A stretch of DNA of 64,000 nt from NCBI RefSeq assembly GCF_017353255.1, contig NZ_JAFMYU010000008.1, positions 1 through 64,000 of the forward strand, given 5' to 3'. The DNA is from Fibrella aquatilis. GTDB lineage: Bacteria > Bacteroidota > Bacteroidia > Cytophagales > Spirosomataceae. The notes under the pieces are model-generated. The model did no database searches and was not told the DNA's origin. It was given only the letters and a program-made list of their open reading frames with translations. The position numbers were made by a program, and so were the translations under genes. Shown one piece after another: positions 1 through 7,499 of this stretch (its first letter is position 1; each line of letters starts with the position of its first letter).

Positions 1-37
1 CACCCTGAGCCTGTCGGGGACGCCTAGTCGAAGGGCC
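1..37. repeat. REP-like intergenic fragment, possibly interrupted
   Basis: The window opens with CACCCTGAGCCTGTCG followed, after about 14 bases, by AAGGGCC. Intergenic REP-like sequences of the form CACCCTGAGCCTGTCGAAGGGC are familiar from many bacterial genomes. Here GGGACGCCTAGTCG appears to separate the two parts, with TCG present on both sides of it. This is recognition from memory plus the sequence; the other arm, if any, lies outside the window. Confidence 0.35.
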
Positions 38-40
38 AGG

Positions 41-56
41 CCGCACCGGCGGACCG
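41..56 (+). repeat. 16-bp GC box, copy 1
   Basis: Exact CCGCACCGGCGGACCG, the commonest form of the short box found eight times in this window. It is followed by GTCAGC, as is the copy at 41492-41507, where GTCAGC is the right half of a hairpin's inner stem. Confidence 0.7.
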
Positions 57-139
57 GTCAGCAATACGCTCACTCAATCTATATGCCCCTAGTGTAAATT
101 TACAAATCGCTGTTAATCAGTGATTTCAGTGACAAGCTT

Positions 140-742
140 CTATAGATTAAACGTCCCCGACGGCTTTCGAATAGAGTAGCGGGAGAAATCTTGGTCAGCA
201 TCCATACCCAGACCATAGAGCTTTTCGCCGGTGAGCTGACTGGTGATGATGACCTTATTTTCGGTAAAGACCTTCTTGGTGTTCGGATTCCAGTTGAGCA
301 GGTTGGTCTGGAGTTTCTCCTGTTTCTGCTTGTTCACCACCACCACGTGGCCCATCACCGTGTAGAGATCCTTGCCCCGGTCATACCGGCCCGAATCAGA
401 GCGGAGGGTCGTGACTATCTGCTGGCCGCTGGGGTCGTAGAAATCAATGTGTACTTCGTCGGGGTATTTGCGGTCGTCGTTGAGGAAACGAAACTGACGG
501 GCCGTGGTAAGTTTTACTTTCAATAAAGCCGCCTCACTATAGCGTAGATTAACGTCTTTTATTTCCTCAATCGGCCCCACATACGGCACCGATTTCACCG
601 GCTTTTTTTCTTCTTCGCAAGAGAATAATAATGTACAATGTATAATGTACAATGTACAATGAATGAATGCTCGTAAGTGCTTGTAAACACTTGATCTGTT
701 GGGGCTGAACCGTTTAATTAAACAGACAAATGCATTGTTCAT
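140..742 (-). CDS. lptC: LPS export periplasmic protein LptC (lipoprotein)
   Basis: Probable LptC, the bitopic or lipid-anchored protein that passes lipopolysaccharide from the LptBFG transporter towards LptA in the periplasm. After a lipobox-like LLFSC (Cys42) comes an acidic EEEKK linker and a beta-jellyroll-like OstA/LptC domain with the pattern of short strands typical of the family (for example FYDPSGQ and GHVVVVN). Its position after an NSPYS outer-membrane protein and coaX is the usual Bacteroidota arrangement. The start is uncertain: the only ATG in frame lies inside a heptad repeat arm, and residues 27-39 (IHCTLYIIHCTLL) are themselves encoded by the other arm. The hydrophobic part of the signal peptide has therefore been supplied, or invaded, by the intergenic repeat. 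A TTG start within that stretch is possible. Confidence 0.75.
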   Translation of the reverse strand: MNNAFVCLIKRFSPNRSSVYKHLRAFIHCTLYIIHCTLLFSCEEEKKPVKSVPYVGPIEEIKDVNLRYSEAALLKVKLTTARQFRFLNDDRKYPDEVHIDFYDPSGQQIVTTLRSDSGRYDRGKDLYTVMGHVVVVNKQKQEKLQTNLLNWNPNTKKVFTENKVIITSQLTGEKLYGLGMDADQDFSRYSIRKPSGTFNL

Positions 743-780
743 TGTTCATTGTACCGCGTCGGCGGACCGATTGTACATTA
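624..780. repeat. Heptad hairpin H1 (lptC 5' region), carries a 16-bp box
   Basis: The left arm (about 624-669) is made of words TACAATG, TATAATG, TACAATG, TACAATG. The right arm (about 732-780) is the complement with ATTGTTC and ATTGTAC words. The right arm is interrupted at 754-769 by a 16-bp box variant. The repeat overlaps the start and signal-peptide region of lptC. Pairing is imperfect compared with the other elements. Confidence 0.7.
754..769 (+). repeat. 16-bp GC box, variant copy 2
   Basis: CCGCGTCGGCGGACCG, differing from the main form at two central positions (AC to GT). It lies inside the heptad run between ATTGTTCATTGTA and ATTGTACATTA, so it reads as an insertion into pre-existing heptads. 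Confidence 0.65.
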
Positions 781-782
781 CC

Positions 783-2063
783 TTAATCAATCACCGACTT
801 CCGGAACCACCAGTCGTTGAGCGACAGGCCGAGGGCGAAGCGGAAATAACGTTCGCGGATTTGAGTACCCACCAGTGCGCCGCGCTGCCCGCCAATGATG
901 GCGAAGTTGACGTGGTTCACGAAAAAGGCCCCCACCGGAATAGACAGGCCAAGGCTACCGTTGATGTCGGTGAGCTGGGTGCCCTCTACCTGATAGGGGA
1001 GGGTATTGTACTGAAAACCAGCCCGGTAGGTGATCAGGTCGCGGTAGCGGGTAGAGTTAGGCTTGGGCGTATACTCGAAGCCAATGGCCGTGTGGAGCGC
1101 GTCGCGGAGGTTGCCGGGTTGGTTGGAGATGGTGCGGTAGAGGCTCCAGTTTTGCACACCCGCTTCAATGCCTATGGCCAGCTGGTTGTTTTTTTCCAGC
1201 GTTACGCCAATCTGAAACTGTTGTGGCAACACTGCACTACCCACCGTATTGTTGCGCAGGGTATCGCTCGACGAGATGGGCCGTCCGCCCAGCACCTGCT
1301 GATACACATCGGTTTCGTTGCCGCTGATGCGTGACTGAGGCGAGTAGGTGGCCCCCACGTTTAGCGTATAATCTTTACCCAGGGTTGGTCGCCAAGCACC
1401 GCCGAAGGTGAAGAATGCATCGGCATAACCCACCCGGTTTACCCGCGACACAGTGATGTCGCTGGTTGAGTTGATAAGCACCTGCGAGTCGGACGAAGAA
1501 GAGATGTTGCCGAACAAAAAGGCTGCTTCTACACCTGCATAAATGTTTTTGGTCACCCGCACCCCGTTGCTGATGGCCGCTTTGTTGATGGCCCCGCGCC
1601 CGGTATAATTCAACACGGTCTCGTAGATCGTGCCAGGCACCTTGCCGTATTGGCGGCTTTGGTAATCGACAAAACTGTAGGGTCGCAGGCTGATAGACGT
1701 GTTCCAGCGCTGCGACAGCGGAAACGCCAGGGCCAGGTAACTGAGGTTGCCCCCAAAATCGCGCTGCGTTTGCTGGTCATTCGCCCGAATCTGGCTGATG
1801 GTCTTCTGTTGACCCAGCAGGCCGATTTCGAAGATGGTAAAGCGCGTGCGGCGGGCCAGCAGTGCGGGGTTTTGGCTGTTGAGGTAGAAGGGGCTGGCGT
1901 AGCTCACGCCAATGCCGCCCATGCCCAGGTTAGCCACATTGGCCGAAGGGAGTACTTCTCCCAGACCAAGTGCCGAATAAGGCGAATTGCCAAGGCCCTG
2001 CCCCCGCAATGTGGTGGTGGCCAAGAGACCCAGACCGACCGCAAATAGACTGATTTTTTTCAC
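783..2063 (-). CDS. Outer-membrane beta-barrel protein of the NSPYS family
   Basis: A 426-residue exported protein with an N-terminal signal peptide (about residues 1-21, ending RGQG) followed by GNSPYSALGLGE and a GMGGIGVSY stretch. This start is characteristic of a Bacteroidota outer-membrane barrel family related in shape to FadL/PorV proteins and normally found next to lptC. The rest alternates short amphipathic strands with polar turns, and ends in an aromatic-containing strand (DWWFRKSVID), as expected for a barrel. No function is established for the family. It lies 56 bp downstream of coaX and just upstream of lptC on the same strand, so the three are probably one transcription unit linked to envelope assembly. 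Confidence 0.75.
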   Translation of the reverse strand: MKKISLFAVGLGLLATTTLRGQGLGNSPYSALGLGEVLPSANVANLGMGGIGVSYASPFYLNSQNPALLARRTRFTIFEIGLLGQQKTISQIRANDQQTQRDFGGNLSYLALAFPLSQRWNTSISLRPYSFVDYQSRQYGKVPGTIYETVLNYTGRGAINKAAISNGVRVTKNIYAGVEAAFLFGNISSSSDSQVLINSTSDITVSRVNRVGYADAFFTFGGAWRPTLGKDYTLNVGATYSPQSRISGNETDVYQQVLGGRPISSSDTLRNNTVGSAVLPQQFQIGVTLEKNNQLAIGIEAGVQNWSLYRTISNQPGNLRDALHTAIGFEYTPKPNSTRYRDLITYRAGFQYNTLPYQVEGTQLTDINGSLGLSIPVGAFFVNHVNFAIIGGQRGALVGTQIRERYFRFALGLSLNDWWFRKSVID

Positions 2064-2119
2064 GAAAAGACGAAATAACGGGCCATCGACTGGCAGGTAA
2101 ACAATGGGTTGGCGGGTGG

Positions 2120-2854
2120 TCAGGATGGACGATTGAACCGCAAAATGTGATTCAGGCCCCGCAGCACCAGTTCTGGCACTGCAAATATACCCGGTTTCAG
2201 GCGGTTTAGGAACAACGCTCCATCCCCACCGCAGACAATGACCCGCAAATCGGGGTGTTGGTTGGCATAGTGCGTCATCAGTCCGTCCAGCTCGAAGGTC
2301 ATGCCGTAGAGTACGCCGCCCAACATGGCGTCGCGGGTGTTTTTGGCAGTAATGGGCGGTGCCTCGTCGGGGGTGGGCGTAATGAGGGGGAGGCGTTGGG
2401 TGAGCGTGTGCATGGCCTGAAGGCGCATCTGAAACCCCGGCGCAATAAGTCCACCCTGAAAAGTGCCGTCGGCCGAGACGAAATCGGCGGTGAGGCAGGT
2501 GCCCAAATCGAAGATCAGGCAGGGCTGATTTGGGAACAACGACACCGCCCCGGCGGCCCCGGCCAGGCGGTCGGCACCCAGCGTTTGGGGGGTGCCATAG
2601 CCGTTTCTGATGGGCAGGGGCGTATTTGGCCCTAAAACCAGCCAGTCGGCGCCCAGATCGAAGCTGCTCAGGTCGGCCCGTAGCTGGTCGGCAGGCCGGT
2701 TGGTCGACGACACAATGACGTGCTCGGCGGGGCGAGTCGGGAGCGCTGCCTGTAGGGCCTCGTGACTGGCAAACCGGGCAGTATCCACCAGTACGTCACC
2801 GTCGAACCAGCCTGCTTTCAGTCGGGTATTTCCCCAGTCAATAGCGAGATTCAT
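2120..2854 (-). CDS. coaX: Type III pantothenate kinase
   Basis: CoaX phosphorylates pantothenate in the first step of coenzyme A synthesis. The protein starts MNLAIDWGNTRLK, carrying the DxGNT phosphate-binding motif of the ASKHA fold. Later motifs are GADRLAGA (GxDR, substrate binding), DLGTCLTADF (second phosphate motif) and GGLIAPG, all expected of type III enzymes. The length, 244 residues, is normal. I chose the ATG at 2854. The frame stays open for another 36 codons upstream, but those codons are the arm of heptad hairpin H2 and give low-complexity residues such as SEIRNPQSPIP, so they are not part of the protein. It is divergent from the methyltransferase gene at 2996, with H2 filling the gap. 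Confidence 0.92.
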   Translation of the reverse strand: MNLAIDWGNTRLKAGWFDGDVLVDTARFASHEALQAALPTRPAEHVIVSSTNRPADQLRADLSSFDLGADWLVLGPNTPLPIRNGYGTPQTLGADRLAGAAGAVSLFPNQPCLIFDLGTCLTADFVSADGTFQGGLIAPGFQMRLQAMHTLTQRLPLITPTPDEAPPITAKNTRDAMLGGVLYGMTFELDGLMTHYANQHPDLRVIVCGGDGALFLNRLKPGIFAVPELVLRGLNHILRFNRPS

Positions 2855-2863
2855 AGGGATTGG

Positions 2864-2965
2864 GGATTGTGGATTTCGGATTTCGGATTTGTTGCTTACG
2901 CATGGGCTTGCGCCAGAGAGAACCCATGCGAAAGCAACAAATCCGAAATCCGAAATCCACAATCC
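2864..2965. repeat. Heptad hairpin H2 (coaX / methyltransferase divergent gap)
   Basis: Arms 2864-2906 and 2923-2965 (43 bp) pair with one mismatch. Words are GGATTGT, GGATTTC, GGATTTC, GGATTTG, then the inner stem TTGCTTACGCATGGG. The loop is 16 bases. It fills almost the whole divergent intergenic region and creates false N-terminal extensions on both genes. Confidence 0.9.
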
Positions 2966-2995
2966 GAAATCTTTTTTAACAAACTTTGTGAACCT

Positions 2996-3697
2996 ATGCC
3001 AACGCTCTATCTGATTCCGACGCCGCTTGCTCCCGATACCAATGCCGACGTGTTGCCAACGCCGATTGCGGCGGTAGTGGCCCGCGTTGACTGCTTTTTT
3101 GTGGAAGAAGTACGCACCGCCCGCCGGTTTATCAGCAGCCTACGCACGGGACGGGTCATCGACGACACCCAATTTTTCGACCTCAACAAAGACACCCCTG
3201 AAGCCGACACCCGCCGCCAACTCACGGCCTTATTGGCGCAACACCGCGATGCGGGCGTGATCTCAGAGGCGGGCTGCCCCGGCGTGGCCGATCCGGGGGC
3301 GGTGGCGGTGCGGCTGGCACACCAATTGGGGTTTCGGGTAGAGCCGCTGGTGGGGCCGTCGTCTATACTGCTGGCCCTGATGGCGTCGGGCATGAGCGGG
3401 CAGTCGTTTGTGTTTCATGGCTACCTGCCCATCGACCGCGCCGACCGGAGCCGGGTGCTAAAACAACTCGAAGCCGATGCCAAACGGAAATCACAGACGC
3501 AGATTTTCATGGAAACGCCTTACCGAAATAACGCCCTCCTCACCGACCTCCTGGCCGGTGCTCAACCTGATACCCGCCTCTGCATTGCCTGCCACGTAAC
3601 GGCCCCCGACGCCCTGATTCAGACCAAAACTATACGTGAATGGCGTAGCCACCTGCCCGACCTGCACAAAAAACCCACTATCTTTTTGCTGTTTTGA
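2996..3697 (+). CDS. SAM-dependent tetrapyrrole-methylase-fold methyltransferase (RsmI-like)
   Basis: A 233-residue member of the TP-methylase fold closest in motif content to RsmI, which methylates the ribose 2'-O of C1402 in 16S rRNA. Diagnostic stretches are MPTLYLIPTPL at the N terminus, ISEAGCPGVADPG (the RsmI-type loop around the SAM site) and VGPSSILLALMASG. Bacteroidota carry two related paralogues, a canonical RsmI and this shorter form, so the exact substrate is not certain. The ATG at 2996 is chosen because the open frame upstream is repeat hairpin. The C terminus ends KPTIFLLF, and the gene is followed closely by a sensor kinase. Confidence 0.8.
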   Translation: MPTLYLIPTPLAPDTNADVLPTPIAAVVARVDCFFVEEVRTARRFISSLRTGRVIDDTQFFDLNKDTPEADTRRQLTALLAQHRDAGVISEAGCPGVADPGAVAVRLAHQLGFRVEPLVGPSSILLALMASGMSGQSFVFHGYLPIDRADRSRVLKQLEADAKRKSQTQIFMETPYRNNALLTDLLAGAQPDTRLCIACHVTAPDALIQTKTIREWRSHLPDLHKKPTIFLLF

Positions 3698-3711
3698 CAT
3701 CCAACGTCTTT

Positions 3712-5556
3712 ATGCTTTATCGAACACTACTACTACGCAGTTTTTGGTTTTTCACGGTGTTGGCTGGCTTACCGGGTCTGGCCCAGACTACCGCACAGGA
3801 TTCGGCCAAGATTGTGGCTATTAAAGATGATTCGACCCGGATCAGGCAACTGGCCAAGCTGGGCGTCGACATTATGTATAAAGGTACGGGGCGTTATGAA
3901 CAGGCGCTGCCTTATCTTCAATTGGCTGAAGATCAGGCAAATGAAACGGGGTCTACGTTGTTGGTAGCCCATGTCCTGCGCGAACGGGCCGAACTGGAAC
4001 GGGCAGTAAGCCACACGAGCGAATCTCTGGGCCGGTTGGGCAAAGCTGAAGCCCTGTATACCCAACTCGCCACCGGAAACGGTCCGGCTGCGGCTAAAAA
4101 CCGGTATTTCGTGCTGCTAACTAAGCTAAAAATCGGTCAGGTGCAGATGGACAACAACGACTTCGAGAAGTCGCGCCGGTCGCTGGAAAGTGCCCGCCGG
4201 TATCAGCAGCAACAGCACCTCACCGACCGCGACAGCGAACGCCTGCTTTCCGACATCTATAACAGCTATTCTATTTTGGAAGGAAAGTTGAAACACCAGG
4301 AAAAATCGCTCGCCTACGCCGATACGTCGGCCATGAGGTCGCTGGCCGTGGGCGACACTGCCGACTATTACGTGACCTTGCTGAACACGGCCATTACCCG
4401 CAAAAACCTGGGCCACTATGCTCTGGCTGTGAAGCAGTATGAGGCCTGTGCGGCCTATTTCGCCCGGAAAAAAGACGCCTTTGCGCTTACGATGGTGTAT
4501 GCCAACCTGCCCCGTGCGCTCTATGGCCTGAAGCGTTATGACGAAGGCATTGCCGTAGCCAACAAAGCCCTGACGATGGCCGCCACCACCGCTGACCGGC
4601 TCGCCATTCAGTCGGATGTGTACGAGGCCCTCTCGCAGCTGTACGAGGCCAAAGGTGACTACCGGCAGGCGTTGCGGGTTTTTCGGCAGTCGAAAGCGCA
4701 GCAGGACTCGCTGTTTAATGGGGAAAAGGAACGGCAGATTCAGGAATTGGAATCGAAATATGAGGCCGAAAAACGGGATGCCGAAATAGGTCAGTTAAGC
4801 GAAGAGCGGGGCCAACGCCGCTGGCAACTGGGTATTTTGGGGGCGGGGGCGCTACTGTTGGCCCTGTTGCTGGGCCTGAGCCTGAGCCAATCCAAACGGC
4901 TGCGGTTGGGTAGTCAGCGCATGAGCAAGCAGGCCGACCAGCTACAGTTGCTCATGAAAGAACTGCACCACCGCGCCAAAAACAACCTCGCCATTGTGTC
5001 GGGACTGCTGGAGCTACAGGCCAACCGCACCGACGACGGGCGCACGAAACAGGCCTTTCAGGAAGGTCAGCAGCGTATTCAGGCCATGTCGATGATTCAC
5101 CAGCGGCTCTATCAGACCGATGCCCTCACCACCATCGACCTCCGCGACTACATCAGCAACCTGGTGCAGTCGCTGATGAACACCTACGGGTTTACGCCCG
5201 CCACCCTCGATCTGCACATGTCGCTGGTGGCCGACGCCGTAGATGCCGACCTGGCCATTCCGATGGGGTTGATTATCAACGAAGTACTCACCAATGCGTT
5301 CAAATATGCGTTTCAGGGCGTGGCGCACCCCCGGCTGAGCGTGATGCTGCACGCCAACCACGACACCATCCTGCTCGAAATCACCGACAATGGCCCCGGC
5401 CTTGACCTGGCGGCGTGGCAACAGGCGAAGGGGTCGTTTGGCAAGCAGCTGATCCGCAACCTGAGCGACCAACTCGACGCTGAGCTGACGGTCGAAAACC
5501 GGCAGGGTACTTACGTGCGGCTACAGGTGCCGGTGGGGACGCACGCGGTGGCATAG
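3712..5556 (+). CDS. TPR-containing sensor histidine kinase (HisKA_2 type)
   Basis: A 614-residue membrane sensor kinase. Order: signal peptide (MLYRTLLLRSFWFF... to GLAQ), a periplasmic tetratricopeptide-repeat region (about residues 45-330), a coiled coil, one membrane helix (about 372-392), then a cytoplasmic dimerisation domain with the H-box ELHHRAKNNL (phospho-accepting His near residue 420) and an HATPase domain with N box INEVLTNAFKYAF and G1 box DNGPGLD. The HHRAKNN signature marks the HisKA_2 group. No response regulator is adjacent, so the partner is unknown. ATG 3712 is preferred to the TTG at 3694 because it begins the signal peptide directly. Confidence 0.85.
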   Translation: MLYRTLLLRSFWFFTVLAGLPGLAQTTAQDSAKIVAIKDDSTRIRQLAKLGVDIMYKGTGRYEQALPYLQLAEDQANETGSTLLVAHVLRERAELERAVSHTSESLGRLGKAEALYTQLATGNGPAAAKNRYFVLLTKLKIGQVQMDNNDFEKSRRSLESARRYQQQQHLTDRDSERLLSDIYNSYSILEGKLKHQEKSLAYADTSAMRSLAVGDTADYYVTLLNTAITRKNLGHYALAVKQYEACAAYFARKKDAFALTMVYANLPRALYGLKRYDEGIAVANKALTMAATTADRLAIQSDVYEALSQLYEAKGDYRQALRVFRQSKAQQDSLFNGEKERQIQELESKYEAEKRDAEIGQLSEERGQRRWQLGILGAGALLLALLLGLSLSQSKRLRLGSQRMSKQADQLQLLMKELHHRAKNNLAIVSGLLELQANRTDDGRTKQAFQEGQQRIQAMSMIHQRLYQTDALTTIDLRDYISNLVQSLMNTYGFTPATLDLHMSLVADAVDADLAIPMGLIINEVLTNAFKYAFQGVAHPRLSVMLHANHDTILLEITDNGPGLDLAAWQQAKGSFGKQLIRNLSDQLDAELTVENRQGTYVRLQVPVGTHAVA

Positions 5557-5576
5557 TGGCTGGTGTAGGTTTTTCG

Positions 5577-5584
5577 TACTTTTG
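5577..5584 (+). promoter_or_regulatory. Possible Bacteroidota -7 box
   Basis: TACTTTTG matches TAnnTTTG, ten bases before the ATG of the metallo-hydrolase at 5595. No clear -33 element is visible, and the implied leader would be almost absent. Confidence 0.35.
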
Positions 5585-5594
5585 CCCCCGCATT

Positions 5595-6242
5595 ATGGTT
5601 CACTCATTCGTATTCTCTCCCCTTCAGGAGAACACCTATATCATTGCCGACGAGGCCACGCGTGAGGCCGTGGTGATTGACCCCGGTTGCTACACTCAGG
5701 CCGAAAAAGAGCAGCTGGCGGCCTACATTGCGGCTCAAAACTTCACCGTTCGTTACTTGCTCCTCACCCACGCCCACCTCGACCACGTGTTTGGCGGAGC
5801 GTTTGTGAAGCGCAAATACGGTGTAGATGCTTACCTGAATGAAAAAGATATTCCCATTCTCGACGACGTGCCCAGCCGCTGCCGCATGTTCGGCTTGCCG
5901 GGCTACGAACTCTTCGAGCGCGACCATAACCTGGCCGAGGGCGATGTGATCCGGTTTGGCAACACTGAGCTAGCCGTGGTGGAAACGCCGGGCCACGCAC
6001 CGGGCCATGTGGCGTTTATCAACCATGCCGACCGCTACGTCATTGGTGGCGACGTGTTGTTCAACAACAGCATTGGCCGCACCGATCTGCCCTTTGGTGA
6101 TTTCGATGTGTTGCTGCACAGTATCCAAACAAAATTCTACACCCTGCCCGACGATTACATTGTCTACGCCGGCCATATGGACTCCACCACTATTGGCCAC
6201 GAAAAACGCACGAATCCGTTCACGAAATTAATTAAGAATTAA
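5595..6242 (+). CDS. Glyoxalase-II-like metallo-beta-lactamase-fold hydrolase
   Basis: A 215-residue cytoplasmic MBL-fold hydrolase. Metal ligands are visible in THAHLDH (near residue 58), ETPGHAPGH and GGDVLFNNSIGRTDL. The ending YAGHMDSTTIGHEKRTNPF is the signature of short hydroxyacylglutathione-hydrolase-like proteins widespread in Bacteroidota. The substrate is not established; thioester hydrolysis is the family default. The ATG at 5595 follows a -7-like box. The last residues, LIKN, and the stop are encoded by the first heptads of H3 (AATTAAG words), so the repeat supplies the C terminus. Confidence 0.85.
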   Translation: MVHSFVFSPLQENTYIIADEATREAVVIDPGCYTQAEKEQLAAYIAAQNFTVRYLLLTHAHLDHVFGGAFVKRKYGVDAYLNEKDIPILDDVPSRCRMFGLPGYELFERDHNLAEGDVIRFGNTELAVVETPGHAPGHVAFINHADRYVIGGDVLFNNSIGRTDLPFGDFDVLLHSIQTKFYTLPDDYIVYAGHMDSTTIGHEKRTNPFTKLIKN

Positions 6243-6322
6243 GAATGAAAAATTAAGAATGTTTTTGCGGGTTAGCCGGTACAGGATCATTCTTAATTCT
6301 TAATTCTTAGTTCTTAATTCTC
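6224..6322. repeat. Heptad hairpin H3 (MBL hydrolase / pssA)
   Basis: Left words AATTAAG, AATTAAG, AATGAAA, AATTAAG. The right arm read on the minus strand gives AATTAAG, AACTAAG, AATTAAG, AATTAAG. The arms differ at several positions. The left arm encodes the last codons and stop of the hydrolase gene. Confidence 0.8.
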
Positions 6323-6326
6323 TCCT

Positions 6327-7061
6327 ATGCTAAAACACGTACCTAACGCCATGACCTGCGGCAATTTGCTTTGTGGGTGTATCGGGATTTTGTTTACCAT
6401 GCGCGGCGACCTTGTTACGGCAGCGTGGCTGATTGTGCTGGCGGGAATACTCGATTTTGGCGATGGGTTTGTGGCGCGGGCGGTGGGTGCTTCCGGGCCG
6501 TTTGGCAAAGAGCTTGATTCCCTGGCCGACGTAGTCACGTTTGGCGTATTGCCCTCATTTATACTGCTAGCGTTGCTACAAGGCTCATTTTTGCCATCGT
6601 CGGCGCTGACTATAACAGGTGTAGACACAGCCTCTTTCTGGCCGTATCTGGCATTCTCTATTGCGGTTTGTGGTGCCCTGCGTCTGGCCCGGTTCAATAT
6701 TGATACGCGCCAAACAGAGCAGTTTTTGGGCCTGCCTATTCCGGCAAACGCCCTGTTTGTGGCGTCGCTGCCTATGATCGTTGCGATGCAGCCGCAGTAC
6801 GAATCGCTGGTATTAAACCCGTTTGTGCTCTACGGCACTATCATTGGTTTATCACTCCTGATGGTGTCTGAATTGCCACTGATGGCGTTTAAATTTAAGT
6901 CATTTGGCTGGGCCGAAAATAAAGTAAAATACAGCTTTTTACTTGCCTCCATTTTGCTATTATTCCTGCTCCAATTCGCCGCCATTCCGCTTATTATTTT
7001 GTTGTACATTTTTCTTTCAATTAGTATAAATCGTAAGACGAAAAGAATGTACAATGAATAA
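6327..7061 (+). CDS. pssA: CDP-diacylglycerol--serine O-phosphatidyltransferase
   Basis: Integral membrane enzyme that makes phosphatidylserine, the precursor of phosphatidylethanolamine. The CDP-alcohol phosphotransferase signature is complete: DGFVAR, then a glycine eight residues on, then KELDSLADV, giving the D-G-x2-A-R-x8-G-x3-D-x3-D spacing (about residues 47-70). Hydrophobic helices fill the rest, ending in a very apolar segment (SFLLASILLLFLLQFAAIPL). The ending RMYNE plus stop is encoded by the first heptads of hairpin H4. No phosphatidylserine decarboxylase gene is adjacent. Confidence 0.92.
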   Translation: MLKHVPNAMTCGNLLCGCIGILFTMRGDLVTAAWLIVLAGILDFGDGFVARAVGASGPFGKELDSLADVVTFGVLPSFILLALLQGSFLPSSALTITGVDTASFWPYLAFSIAVCGALRLARFNIDTRQTEQFLGLPIPANALFVASLPMIVAMQPQYESLVLNPFVLYGTIIGLSLLMVSELPLMAFKFKSFGWAENKVKYSFLLASILLLFLLQFAAIPLIILLYIFLSISINRKTKRMYNE

Positions 7062-7143
7062 TGAACAATGTACAATGAATACGCTCCGCAATGTGACTCC
7101 GAAGCCCAGCCATTGTACATTGTTCATTATTCATTGTACATTC
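7045..7143. repeat. Heptad hairpin H4 (pssA / purS)
   Basis: Arms 7045-7077 and 7111-7143 are perfect over 33 bp, with words TACAATG, AATAATG, AACAATG, TACAATG. The 33-base loop contains ACGCTCCGC. The left arm supplies the last codons and stop of pssA. Confidence 0.92.
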
Positions 7144-7156
7144 CTTTCTCCCCCCC

Positions 7157-7408
7157 ATGACGTACCTCGCTGAAATTGACATTATGCCCCAGAAAGAGAT
7201 TCTGGACCCACAGGGTAAAGCCGTGAAACTGGGCCTGCACAACCTGAATATGGACAGCATCGATAACGTGCGTATTGGCAAGCACATCCGCCTGGAGGTA
7301 GAGGCCGCGTCGGAAGACGAGGCCCGCGCCACCGTCGATGCCGCCTGTCGGCAATTGCTGGCCAACCTCATTATGGAAGAATATTCCATTACGCTAAAGA
7401 CGTCTTAA
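7157..7408 (+). CDS. purS: Phosphoribosylformylglycinamidine synthase subunit PurS
   Basis: An 83-residue PurS, the small dimeric subunit that joins PurL and PurQ in the fourth step of purine synthesis. It matches the family in length and in motifs: an N-terminal strand (AEIDIMPQKEILDPQG), KAVKLGLHNL and the closing LLANLIMEEY, where PurS proteins typically end N-x-V-I-E-x-Y/F. purL and purQ are not in the window. It sits between two heptad hairpins, so its transcript would be flanked by strong secondary structure. Confidence 0.9.
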   Translation: MTYLAEIDIMPQKEILDPQGKAVKLGLHNLNMDSIDNVRIGKHIRLEVEAASEDEARATVDAACRQLLANLIMEEYSITLKTS

Positions 7409-7427
7409 AAGGTCTGGTGGTTAGCCT

Positions 7428-7484
7428 GTTTGTCTGTTTGTCTGTTGCCAACCAGTTTGCAGGAAAACAGACAAACAGACAAAC
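7428..7484. repeat. Heptad-like hairpin H5 (purS / fabH), 8-bp words
   Basis: Arms GTTTGTCTGTTTGTCTGTT (7428-7446) and its complement (7466-7484), 19 bp perfect, with an 8-bp period (GTCTGTTT). A further partial word (ACAAACAG) lies just downstream, before the fabH start at 7500. Confidence 0.85.
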
Positions 7485-7499
7485 CAACAAACAGTTGTT

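Noticed and set aside
2855-2962. 36-codon N-terminal extension of CoaX
   Set aside because: It translates hairpin H2 into low-complexity residues; the CoaX fold begins at the ATG at 2854.
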